Shown piece after piece: positions 39,432-49,678 of a DNA stretch of 64,000 bases. Made by a program: the position numbers and the translations under genes. This DNA comes from Nemertoderma westbladi (taxonomy: Eukaryota; Xenacoelomorpha; Nemertodermatida; Nemertodermatidae), in assembly GCA_032718475.1 (NCBI GenBank), contig JAUCBJ010008896.1, forward strand, positions 1 to 64,000, given 5' to 3'. How positions within the stretch are numbered: position 1 is the stretch's first letter; every line of letters begins with the position of its first letter. The notes under the pieces are model-generated. The model was not told the origin of the DNA. It ran no database searches and worked only from the letters and a program-made list of their open reading frames with translations.

Positions 39432-41613
39432 TGTTACGGTATATGGCGCTGTATCCACAGTATTAGTCCATTATGCAGTATGCAGTATTAGTCCATTATG
39501 CAGTATGCAGTATTAGTCCATTATACTGTACGTAATATTAGTCCGTTGTGCAGTATAATTATTTAGATAAGGTGCAGTGTGGTGACATTTAGGTAAGGAA
39601 GTTAAAACGCCCATATATTTTGCATCCATTCATTTTGTATAGTATGTAGCCCTACCTACGTAATTTTGTATTAGGATATATGTAGATAGTTCCAGGGTAG
39701 CGAGTTTACTCGGACCCTGGATTTTGTGCTTGCTGATATTAGTTTGATAGGGCTAGCATATAGGGACGCTGTCCTGGCCATTCAGCAGCCAGAGACGTGA
39801 TCCATTACCATATATGGTAATAATTTGAGGGCATAGGGCTACAATCCGGTCTCCTTATTGGATTAACTGCTTCCAGGTTGGTTTAATGCTAGCATGGACT
39901 GGAGAGCCAATGGGAGAGCGATTGAGTCACCTTATTGCATCACCCCATCCGGATCACCTATAAATTGGCGGTGTGCCGGTAGGGCCTTTTTTGTTGTTCA
40001 TATGTTCATGCCTTATCACATGACACACCCCTGTTACAATTTACTTGCTGAGCTGTCTCTAATTTTGTATTAGGATATCGTATTTTCTGCAATTTGCTAA
40101 TTTTGATTAATTTCTTGGAATGATTTGCTAGTACGATTACTTTGCTTGTGTTTCTCAATAATTCCTTCGATTACTGCAAATTACAATCGAACTATGATTT
40201 CTACCTTTGATTGATGGTTCTATGTGATTCTTTTCTGCGCAATAATCCCAAGGGATTCCTGAGACTGTCAGACTTTGTGATTTGCATGCGCCGCTACGGT
40301 AGCTATTAGCATCATGGAGGGCTAAGGTGCCAGTGGGCGGTGGGCGCATCGGGGGGTTGAGCGACTAGGAGAGAGCGGAGGATTCAAAGCGGGCAACGCT
40401 GGCCAGGGTCACCGTTGCGGGCGGGTATCTTGCACTGCGGCACGCAGACCGATCGCCGGTACAGTATCTAGGGGGCTGATGATCCAGGTTTTGTCTCTAT
40501 TTAGTATTAGGGGGGCAGGAATTGGGTTAGTTAGGAATCCTAGATGTACCCGGGAGAGGCCTGCGCGTAGTACAACGTTGAGTGTGGAGTACGAGTAGTG
40601 AATTGCACAATTGTAAACTGTGATTTCTAACGCTGATTGGTGTGTTATTGAAGTGTGCCTAAGATTACGAATGCTTAGATAGGCGCTCTTTTTTCCTTTG
40701 ATTGATTTCTATTTCTTAGTTACAATAATTAGTTATTGATTAGGTCAAAGTAATACGGCAATTTAGGCTATTACTAGCGAAACCTGTTGCGTGATAAATT
40801 AGAATTACGTATTCTGGAACTCTTAGTAATTAGTACGCTGTTAAATATTTGTGACTGTAATTAATTAGTAAAAAATTAAGAATTAGTACGCAGCATAGCG
40901 GAGAGTAGCTAAGGTAATAATTAGTGTACTGTAAACTATTCACGCTGAGCGGTTATTTGCATTAGCGGGCAATCAGCTAGAACGCACTATTCGGTACGCA
41001 CGATACGCTAGTAATTTTGCTGGCCTAAAGCCAGTCGCGGGCAGTTTTAGACTCGGAGTGGTATTATCCACGTAGAAACAGATACTGTACCATTTTGATA
41101 TTTTAAATATTCTCGCATTCACACATTACGTTAGGGAACCTCCAGTATTCGCGATTAGAAAGACGTAGGTAATAGCGTGCTTTAATAGTGATAAAATTAG
41201 GCGTAAGAATACTCTGAGTGCAAGGCCTCTCGCACTCGTCTTAAGTAAGCTTAGGGAGCCGACTCGGGTTTATTGTTTTGGTTATTCCTGCGTGGCTCAT
41301 AGATTCGAACAGTTAGCTCTCTATCGAGCAATCGGTAGAGAAAGGAACAAGCGATTTTGCAGGAGTTGTGTAAATTTAGTAAAATATATTAGCGGACGGC
41401 AGATTAGCGCCATCTAACGGTAAGTAGCGGTTTGTATTTAGCAACCCTTACAATTTAGTAATAGCACACTCCTGATCCCCTTTACTTAACAGTAGAGCAG
41501 TCTTTGTGTCTTATTGGTTAGACGAGAACTTATTAGGTTGGCAGAAGGATATTAACGGGTATTGGTCTGTTCAACAGTTCTGCTGTTAGTATAGAGGTCG
41601 CGGTTGTTTATCA
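39432..41613 (+). repeat. 3' LTR of the BEL/Pao element
   Basis: Same 2182-bp length and the same ends as the 5' LTR. Confidence 0.97.
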
Positions 41614-41618
41614 TATAC
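41614..41618. repeat. Target-site duplication TATAC, right
   Basis: Immediately follows the CA end of the 3' LTR and equals the sequence before the 5' LTR. Confidence 0.95.
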
Positions 41619-41647
41619 TGTATTACTGTTGACAACACTAAAAGACA

Positions 41648-44600
41648 TTACAGCCCACTATAAAGCGGCATATAAAGCTTTGGGGCTGGCGCTTTGCGAT
41701 CCAAATGTGTTTTATAATGACCGTAAGGTAGGCTTTCATTAGTTGATATGTAGTATCTTTTATCTTCCCACAGTGTTAGCGATTTTTTTTTGTGAAACGG
41801 TGTAGACTTTATGTAAATTCGATTGAAACAATTGAATGTATTCGTAATGCTCGCTAACCTCGTTATATACTTTTAAATATGATTCGTGGGAGAGTTTCTT
41901 TTTTATAACCATTTTTCCTACGCCTTTAGCGACACGTTTTGGAACTGACCCCCCTCGAAAGCTATAACATTTTGTGGTCTGAGTAAAATAACCTGTTCAA
42001 ACGGGATAGACTTCCTTCATCCTTTAAATATCTATATTTCCCTTTCTGTTCTACTGTATACAGCGGATGTGTAATAGGATAATTTGAACAGTCTAAAACT
42101 TTTTTTGATTGTAACGCAGATAAAAATTGGTGTTGGGATAAACCAACACACTGTAGAAAAAATGAATCGGTGTCCCCACCTAACAAATGTATTTTACAAT
42201 TTAATTCGGCTTCCAAGCCATTTATCCATTTATCGTCCATTTATCGTAGAAAAAAGTGTAGTAATCTAACTTTGACAAGTCCAACACAGCTTGGCCTAAA
42301 AAAATAGGTTTTCCAAACAAACTGCGGTTTTAGATAGGATGTGACCAGATAATGAATCAGTGAACATAATTAAATTTTTATGGTTCGGCTTGGATAATAA
42401 TAAGTCACATTTCTCGATTGAGTTACATAAGCAAAATGAGACGCGGTCCCGTATATTCTCCATGCTTTTCCCGAAAAGTGCGTTATTTGTTCCTTTGTGA
42501 AACTTATCATAAAAGTCATTGCTAGCTATTTTTCTTTGCTGGGTGTTATATTCAATAAAATCCTTAAAAATGTAACCTTGCTTAAATCTAATAAGTTTAT
42601 GAACTTTAATCAAGCGCATTCCATGATGAATATAAAGGCGCAATAATTTTAGATGTACACCATACTCATACTTATCAAATTGGGTTAACATCAATTTTTT
42701 TGCGCGAAAGTTTTCAAAAATATCGGCTAGTAGCAACATGTCAAGATGTAAGTAAGCTTCCAAATAAACAAAAAGTGTCTCACATCCAAATAGTTCCCAC
42801 GAAAGATGAGCAAATGTATACATTGTTCTTGCATTATTGACATTATGCTATGTTATTGTATTCTTCAGGGCTAATAGATGATAATGTTAATTCGCTGTAG
42901 AACTCTTTCAGATATGGTAATTTAGTATCCCCCAATTTACTTAATGAATCGACATATTCATAAGGAAAAACTGACTAACGTCGTAAAATTTCGTCAGTAA
43001 AATTTCGTCAGTAAAATTTTGGATATAATTTTCTCATTTGCTTCACAGTGTGTGGGATAACGGTTGTTAAATCTAGCACATCTTTTGTCAAAAACCCAGC
43101 TAAAGCAGAAAGGGAAAACCCCATAAACGCGAATGAATCAATAAACTGTATAGTTATCGATTTGCTGGTTGGGAGCCCTTTTACGTCCATTTCCGGAATA
43201 GCATAACCGAGCACGCTATGTGCTTCTGACATTGGAAAATCAATGCAGAGTGAGATATACCTTTCAGTATTTTTTGCGATGGTTTTAATGCCCCAGTTTT
43301 TATATTTATTATCGGCGAACCCTTTTTGTAAAATTAAATGAGAATCATAGGCGAAAAAGTTATGTAAGACAACTGGGAATAGGTGACGTTTCACACTTAA
43401 TTGTTTATTACAGGAAATACACGCTGCACCAATGAAAGCTCCGTTGTAATGGTTGTGATGCATTACACTTGGATTTATATCTTCCCGAAAAAATGATTTA
43501 CAATTAAAGCAATTCGTGGCATGCATGTAAGCTTGGTGTTGTGTGTGATCCAGGTGTTTGGGGTGGTGTGTGTTAAAGGTAGACCATTCATAGCACTTAA
43601 ATAAATCAAAAACCAGACTATCAATAAAATTCTGTACCGAGTTATTATCAATATTTTGTCTAAATGTAGACAAAAATAAATTTGGGGTGTTAATTAATTC
43701 GCTATTAGGTAATATCAAATATGAAGCGGCCGAAGGGAGATGTCCGGCTATATAATATTTTTTTATATTATTTGTTGGGGCTAGCACCATTTCGAAATCC
43801 CCATATACTATAAAAGGCGTACTCACAGACATATAGTAATTAGTAAAACGTAAATTCAGTTTAGATGGCATCTCCTCTATTTGGCGCCCACCTTGCCAAT
43901 ACCCCAATCTAGGCATCTCCTCTATTTGGCGCCCACCTTGCCAACACCCCAATCTATGGCGTTCTAACGCATTTGGACGGTAGAAGCCACGAATACATCG
44001 CTCACAATGAAGACAATGAGTGTCGCTATTGCCTTCCCCACGACCATTAAATAATCTATTTAAGTTAGAAACCCCGACGATGTGATTTGTCGAGGTTAAA
44101 TTTTGACGTACAATAAGCAATATATTTAGTAGTCTTTTACCTTCAGCTTTTTTAGCGCTCGGTTGTCGTAGAAAGGAAATTTTCTCGCTACTTCTATTGA
44201 AATACAATAAATTTATTAAATAATTTGGATTATTTTTTTCAAAATTTAGAATATTTAGTTTCCATGATATGGTAGAATCTAATTTGCTTAAATTAAAAAA
44301 CCCTGAATACTGATTATAAGAACTTTGGCGTGAAACATGGTACAGTGTGTGATCATCTGATATATGTTTCGAAAATTTTGCGGTCAGGACCACCCACTTA
44401 AAACATTGGCCTTCATTACACGGTACATTTATTATACAATGTTTATTTTTTAATTTTGTTGGAATTGATTGGTTGGCATCACCGCTATGCCCAAAAACGA
44501 TATACCGGTCGCAAGTATGACGCAATAGTAAGTTTAATGCACGATACAGTTACAAGTTTCCAACCACTACCCCGCCTAATAAATCGCGATATTTTTTCAC

Positions 44601-45306
44601 AGATATGGGAAATGACTACGGAGTACCACACATCAAAATCCACGCTATTTTCAATATAATTATCTGTACTGGTCGAAGTAAAATGGAATTCATCTTGTAA
44701 TGTATAATTAGCATCATCGCGTTCCATTATCACCGAAGCAATCACCCACACTTTATAAAACATATCAATAAAAGTCGACACAGTCAAGTTAAAAGCGCGT
44801 GAAGCATATATCCCCACATAATTTAAATAATTCGGCACATCTGGATACATCTCATTAGATGGCACATTATGGGTATATTCCTGAACGCGTGATTTGTGAC
44901 ATGTTTTTGAGAGATGAAAACCTTCATTGGGTGTATCTGAGCTGTTTGTAATGCTTACAGGAAAACCAACGTTGAGATCCGGTTGAAATGTCGGTTCTGA
45001 TTGTTTTTGATTATGTTTGCATTTGCGAGAATTGTAATGGTTTCGATGGCAATTGTGTTCGATATATGAATTGAAATTTTCGAAATCATCGGAGCATGTT
45101 GGGCAGGATAGCGTATAACTGTGGTAGGTATAATTCGGGCGAGACGACCCACAACATCTATTACTGTGAAATATTGCTATTCTTTAGGAAGTAGTTCGGC
45201 AATTACAATTATCGCAAACATACCCATCGAAATGTGTGCGTAAATGCTGTAAATAATTTTTCTTAAGCATAGTATAACCGCAAAAAATGCAAGTAATCTT
45301 GGCCAT
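41648..45306 (-). pseudogene. Polinton protein-primed DNA polymerase B, multiply broken
   Basis: Family B polymerase that would replicate the element from a protein primer. From ATG 45306: a C2H2-like zinc finger (CIFC...HLRTH) and a second C-C/H cluster (CPTC...H); the N-terminal region to 44485; the exonuclease part at 44525-43008 (HNFFAYDSHLIL, FIDSFAFMG); the palm at 42823-42296 (MLLLADIFENFR, NNALFGKSMENI); motif C GGDTDSF near 42180-42160; and the C-terminal tail ending about 41648 (YGHY). Lesions: TAA 45184-45186, a frameshift near 44500, a 14-bp direct duplication (42983-42996/42997-43010), a stop and frameshift near 42840, and frameshifts near 41980 and 41810. Clearly non-functional. 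The tail ends 30 bp from the BEL insertion. Confidence 0.85.
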
Positions 45307-45636
45307 TACAATTATTACAATTATAATATATTTATTAACGTAGCTACAGAAAACATATTTACAATATTGCTTTATGCTTTAAATTTAATCCATAATTAAT
45401 AATATTATACCAATGAAAGAGATGCAGTAGATTATATGTAGATAAATATATCCAATACCCAGCCAGCCACCTTATACTAGAAACCGTTTAACCAACCAAA
45501 ATTTACTGAACTGACAAATTATCATATTTATATGCTCTATTAACTAGACTTTATAAACACGTGTAAGAGTACTGAAATAGTATTGACATGTGTCACCAAC
45601 CGAGATTGGTGTTATGCGTTTAATGCCGCATATTTA
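45307..45636. other. Polinton intergenic stretch
   Basis: AT-rich region between the polymerase start and the dUTPase-like gene, where both minus-strand genes could have their regulatory sequences. No ORF of note. Confidence 0.5.
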
Positions 45637-46269
45637 TTAATATGTACGGTGAAATGCCGAATTAATCTCTTCCCCATACGGCGTTAAATTCATCGGTAAA
45701 AGCCCGAAATAATCATCCGAATAAATATTAGAAACGTAAAGTATTGGTGCATTATATTGTTGGCATATAAGCTGGCATATTTTATCGCCCGATGTTCCAA
45801 TGTATACCTTAGATGTGTTGTTAGCCAATATAATTACAAGTTGATCTATATTACCGCGTGCAACGCTCGAATCCAACACACATTCGACAACATCGATTCC
45901 AATTTTTGCTAAGATAAAAGCCGGTGTAATTCTTCCAAAATAATTGGTGGGTAAATATATTTTAACGCCGGTCTCAATTAACATTCACGAGCGCGGCTCT
46001 ATTGTTCTATTCACAGCGCTATATATGTCAATCCCAGCTGGACTATATGATCCACATATAGGCGCTCGAGCTGTTGGGGTTAACAATTCAATTTTTATTG
46101 GAATAATTGAATTAGGCCCGCAGTAACTATTTTCAGGTTGTGTTATTGGAAACATTTTTTTCTTACGGTGTATTTTACCTAAAAAAATTCCGAAAAGAGA
46201 TGAAATAATGAATAATATATTTGAAAAAATGATCTTATCTATAGACTCAAGCTGCCCCGACATTGTCAT
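45637..46269 (-). pseudogene. dUTPase-like protein with N-terminal hydrophobic segment, one internal stop
   Basis: dUTPases hydrolyse dUTP to keep uracil out of DNA. One minus-strand frame starts at about 46269 and is broken only by TGA 45985-45987. It has a hydrophobic stretch near residues 13-30, then motif 1 (AGIDIYSAV). After the stop come TGVKIYLP, GRITPAFILA at the motif 2 position (standard P-R-S-G replaced), a motif 3-like segment with VARGNI, and motif 4 (GDKICQLI). The glycine-rich motif 5 at the C-terminus is absent; about 35 unrelated residues replace it. A trimeric dUTPase fold is likely, but activity is doubtful even apart from the stop. Confidence 0.65.
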
Positions 46270-46832
46270 ACCACTTAATCAATAATATTTTGGCCAATGG
46301 GTTTAAAACGTCGTTCGCTCGCTGCGATCATTCGTTTTTATTAAATGATTACAGTAAAAAATATCCAACGAGAAAGTTTTGCGATGCCGACATTAAATTA
46401 AATTCGCTCATGCATAAAATTATGAAACTTCCAAGAAGCTACGCAGTTAATACAGTTGACGTCAATCAATTTAACTGTGAGTAATATCCTGTGGAAATTC
46501 AGGGGTGTGTCTATAGAAATTTATATTGGTCGCATTAATCACCACCGCAAAGCTGTTACCACTTACGTCAACCAATTTAAGCGTAAATAAATATTTCCAT
46601 TGAAATTTAGGAAGTTTTTCAAAAAAAAATTCTCTCAGGACAATGGCGATTAAACCGGTTGAATAGTTAAAATATACCAATTATCCCGATAGCCCATCAT
46701 TATATTATAAATACGCCGTAAAATACTTTATTTCATCATTCGGGTTAATTCACTATTTCATATTTTTTCGCGCATTGTTTTGGCGCAATATTATTTATTA
46801 TTTTTACACTTAATATTTCACAAAATTTGTCG
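46270..46832. other. Polinton intergenic stretch
   Basis: Short open frames on both strands here lack ATG starts or recognisable motifs. Probably a spacer between divergently transcribed genes: dUTPase-like on the minus strand, the next ORF on the plus strand. Confidence 0.4.
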
Positions 46833-47764
46833 ATGGAATCTGTGAAACCATCACAACCAAAAATGATGCCTTTAAGCGGTAGCTCTACTAGCAGTGTACC
46901 CACCCCATACGTAACATTGGCTACGGGTAAGAGTTCGTGGAGTCTCGAGTTTTTGGAGGAAGGAATAGAAATAAAAGCATTTAACAGGAAATACGTTCGA
47001 TTCAATCGTTGGGGTGATGCCAACAAAGGCCGCAACGTCGTGCAAGAATCGGTAAGTCTTACTTACCAGAACATAAGATTCCTTTTTGACTTCCTCAATT
47101 ATAAGAAAATAGCTATTGAATATTACAAGGAATACACCAGAGGTAATTTGTTTATAACACCCATAAATCACGCGTACTTACGCATTGGGAAAAACCGTGC
47201 ATCAATCTTTATCTCGCGAAGAATTCTAGATGTCTTACAAAACATCTACGCCAAAGCCATTCTTTCCCGTATTGAACCAAAAAAGAAGGAAATTCACAAT
47301 GAGAATTTTATGGAGTTCGAAGATTGTGGGTACATCGGATGTATCTACGACTTTGAAGGGCAACGATTTGTCGGCGTTTGGGAAGCAGATGATATAGGTA
47401 GACAGTGGAAGGGTGTTCTATATTACGATGGGTTGAATCTCAGAGTGGATGAATTCTGTTTGCTCGACTTTAACATAGATAAGAATGTTAAGGAGAATAT
47501 CGATGAGGTTAGTATAAGGTTCACATCGATCGTTAACGAAAACGGGATATATTCGACAACTTCGACACCAAGGTTATTTTCATCTCTCGAAACAACACAA
47601 ATGTCAAGATAATTAAGGAATTACAGAAGTACGCAGGCCATGATATTCCGACTGGGTGCAACTTTCTACCGATTAAAAAGTTAGTTGTTGAGGCTGCGAT
47701 TGATGAATTAGTGGACGAGGAACTCATGAAAGTGGAAATGCTGAACAACGCTAGACAGAGATAG
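46833..47764 (+). pseudogene. Unknown Polinton plus-strand ORF, one frameshift
   Basis: The first true ATG is 46833 (the frame is open a little farther upstream). About 250 codons run to near 47580, where the frame ends at TAA 47610-47612. A second frame takes over (KIIKELQKYAGHDIPTGCNF, then a charged helical tail) and ends with TAG at about 47762-47764. Notable parts are ATGKSSWSLEFLEEGIEIKA, a lysine-rich IEPKKKEIH and many aromatic beta-like strands. No family recognised. It lies on the strand opposite the polymerase, so it may be a structural or accessory gene. Confidence 0.5.
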
Positions 47765-47786
47765 GTGAGAAAAAATCTAGTTGCCA

Positions 47787-48044
47787 ATGATTGCGGAAAA
47801 TGAGCTAGGAGGCGGTGCTGAAAAAAATAATGATTATAAGGATATTGATACCCTCATTGGGGATGCGAGCGCTCAGATGAAAACACCTCAAGCCATGAAA
47901 GAACAAGCGCTTAAGCGAAAAATTGATCTCATCGTGAATAAAACACCTAGCTCTGTGTATGAAGATATCAGCAACTTTGAAGAGGACATAATGGATGATG
48001 AAGACATTTACAATGAGATAGAGACTGACGTGGTGTCGCTGTAA
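47787..48044 (+). CDS. Small acidic hypothetical protein
   Basis: 85 codons from ATG 47787, 22 bp after the previous ORF. Charged, with a lysine-rich middle (KEQALKRKIDLIV) and a strongly acidic C-terminus (EEDIMDDEDIYNEIETD). No homologue recognised. Tight spacing to the preceding frame suggests a common transcript. Confidence 0.4.
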   Translation: MIAENELGGGAEKNNDYKDIDTLIGDASAQMKTPQAMKEQALKRKIDLIVNKTPSSVYEDISNFEEDIMDDEDIYNEIETDVVSL

Positions 48045-48272
48045 TGAGTCAGACATGGTTAAATAATTATTATTATTTTGTGGTGGAAAATTATAAATTT
48101 GTTAAATTATTTGTCGGTATAATGAATTATCAGTGAAATATTTGTTGGTTTATTGAATTGTCGATTGAAATAAATATTATTAAAATGATATATAAATTTA
48201 TCTATTTATAGTATTATACATTATTATACATTATTATAAACATATTTATTTAATTTATTTTATTTATTATAC
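48045..48272. other. AT-rich spacer
   Basis: Very AT-rich, with repeated TTATTATACATTA words. No gene. Confidence 0.5.
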
Positions 48273-48416
48273 ATGGATGTGGATGGAGAGAATGAGATTG
48301 TAGCGGATGAGGTAGATATGGATGTGGAGGAAGAGGAGGAAGATGAGGATGTAGCGAATGAAATTGCAAATGAGAACGAAGAGATATTGGTGGTGATGTA
48401 TGCGAGGGAAAAATAA
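48273..48416 (+). CDS. Very acidic 47-residue ORF
   Basis: ATG 48273 to TAA 48414-48416. About half of the residues are D or E (e.g. DVEEEEEDEDV). It sits at the start of a G/A-rich block (48273-48740) unlike its AT-rich surroundings. A different frame stays open downstream to 48700 (GEVINPRNEWEEIEKKHY), suggesting a longer ancestral protein with a frameshift near 48415. Function unknown. Confidence 0.3.
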   Translation: MDVDGENEIVADEVDMDVEEEEEDEDVANEIANENEEILVVMYAREK

Positions 48417-48700
48417 GAAGCGTGGGTGGAGAGGTTATTAATCCCAGGAACGAGTGGGAAGAGATAGAGAAGAAGCATTATTTGGAGGAAGAAGCGAGGA
48501 CAAACGGTGTGTGGGGGGAAGATTGGGAGTTGGAGATGGAGGCTGAGGGAGATAGGAGAGCCGGGAGGTGGAGAGATGTGCGCGGGAGAATGCAATGGAG
48601 GGGGAAATCGAAATGTTGCGTGGAATGTTGGGGATGTTGGGCGGTGGTGGTGAAGGTGATGATGTGGAGGATGAAGAAGATTGGGAGATTGGGTAGATGA
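48417..48700 (+). pseudogene. Charged ORF remnant in the G/A-rich block
   Basis: An open frame without an ATG start, rich in E, W and R, ending with TAG. It may be the continuation of the acidic ORF at 48273 after a frameshift. No homologue recognised. Confidence 0.25.
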
Positions 48701-48809
48701 CGATAGTGGAATAAGTGGGTGAGGTGGTGGGAGAAATTTTTAAATAAAAGCGGTGATGGATTTAAGTAAAATTCAAATTAAAATAATAATATTATAAATA
48801 CAATAACCT

Positions 48810-48887
48810 TACTTCGTCGTAGCTCGCCCACAACCCATTAATGGTACCCATAGGCTAAGGCTTCACTCGCTTCATGGCTCGCCCCAT
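48810..48887 (+). repeat. Isolated right-end-like sequence of the 1.56-kb element family
   Basis: TTAATGGTAC, then GGCTAAGG, then TTCACTCGCTTCATGGCTCG and CCCCA parallel the right end of the dimeric element at 20331-20383, in the same orientation and with substitutions. It may be a solo end or a related element close to the Polinton's right boundary. Confidence 0.6.
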
Positions 48888-49043
48888 TTTTTCATCAAAT
48901 TACGAAATAACTGAGTTATTAGCAACCAAAAATTTATGGTGGCGACAGAATGCGATAAGGCGCACTATTACTGGACAATAACTGTAGAATTGCAATATTG
49001 GTAGCCGCCGTTAGTCTGTGTTTATTCACCTTTTTTAGTTGTT

Positions 49044-49351
49044 GCGTCTGTCATAGTCTATCATGTTAAAGACTTTAACAAACGTCTGCAACCCACTTAC
49101 TTGCTATATTGGGTTTTACCTATTGCGGTTCAAAGTCAAACGACAACCGGTAGACACGAATTAATTAAATTACTTCCATCTGTGGACTGGTCTTATACCA
49201 CATATGTCACATATACACAGTGGTGACATGTTAACATATGCACAATGGTAACCATAGTAAGTGGGTGGGGTGACACAATGGTAATCATAGTAAGTAGGTG
49301 GGGCAAGAGCCGTTCGGCAATGTCTTTAACATGGTAGACTATGGCAGACGC
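49044..49351. repeat. 30-bp inverted repeat (MITE-like)
   Basis: The arm at 49044-49073 is inverted at 49322-49351 with two mismatches (GCGTCTG(T/C)CATAGTCTA...). Inside are two direct copies of CACAATGGTAA(C/T)CATAGTAAGT. The putative first exon of the fibrinogen-type gene starts within the right arm. Confidence 0.8.
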
Positions 49352-49397
49352 TGTTTTATTTAAGTTGTTTACTATACTACTCCTGCTGCATAATCTT
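49341..49397 (+). CDS. Candidate first exon (signal peptide) of the fibrinogen-related gene
   Basis: ATG 49341 opens a 19-codon hydrophobic leader (LFKLFTILLLL). It ends at GTAATA (49398), phase 0, compatible with the phase-0 acceptor TTTTATAG at 49671-49678. The leader lies partly in a transposon-like inverted repeat, so the exon is tentative. Confidence 0.35.
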
Positions 49398-49678
49398 GTA
49401 ATACGTTTTAACTACAGATTCCAAATCCCAAATTCCACATTTGCTAATCCTAAATTATTTACCCAAATTCATTATTCCCAAATCCCAAACACCTTAATCC
49501 CAAATCCCACATGGTATTTGCGTCCATAGTTTCCCCCCTGTTTCAATAATTTGTATGAGAGTGCAGCACAACTTGACAATCATAATTGAAGAATTGGTAC
49601 CCACCCATATGCTAATCGTGTTTCCTTTGAAATATGCAAGGACTAACGATAGTGATACTTATCAATATTGTTTTATAG

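Larger units (their letters stand above)
22940..41613 (+). mobile_element. Complete BEL/Pao LTR retrotransposon, 18.7 kb, with an extra downstream ORF
   Basis: Two 2182-bp LTRs (22940-25121 and 39432-41613) beginning TGTTACGG and ending TTATCA, with the 5-bp duplication TATAC at 22935-22939 and 41614-41618. By eye the LTRs differ at about four positions, implying recent insertion. ORF1 encodes Gag, protease, RT, RNase H, integrase in BEL/Pao order and is unbroken. ORF2 downstream is also unbroken. Typical BEL/Pao elements are 5-10 kb, so this one is unusually long. It is inserted in the Polinton, just past the 3' end of the polymerase gene. Confidence 0.97.
13452..48800. mobile_element. Polinton (Maverick) remnant, split by nested insertions
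   Basis: Hallmark genes are present in pieces: FtsK/HerA-type packaging ATPase, small RGGF-motif protein and protein-primed DNA polymerase B, all on the minus strand and all broken. A dUTPase-like ORF and unassigned plus-strand ORFs follow. The element is interrupted at 14948-22616 and 22940-41613. I did not find the retroviral-type integrase, cysteine protease or capsid genes, so one side is probably deleted. Terminal inverted repeats and the 6-bp duplication were not found; both outer boundaries are estimates. Confidence 0.75.

Noticed and set aside
48260-48595. Minus-strand serine-rich ORF
   Set aside because: Complement of the G/A-rich acidic block; low complexity.
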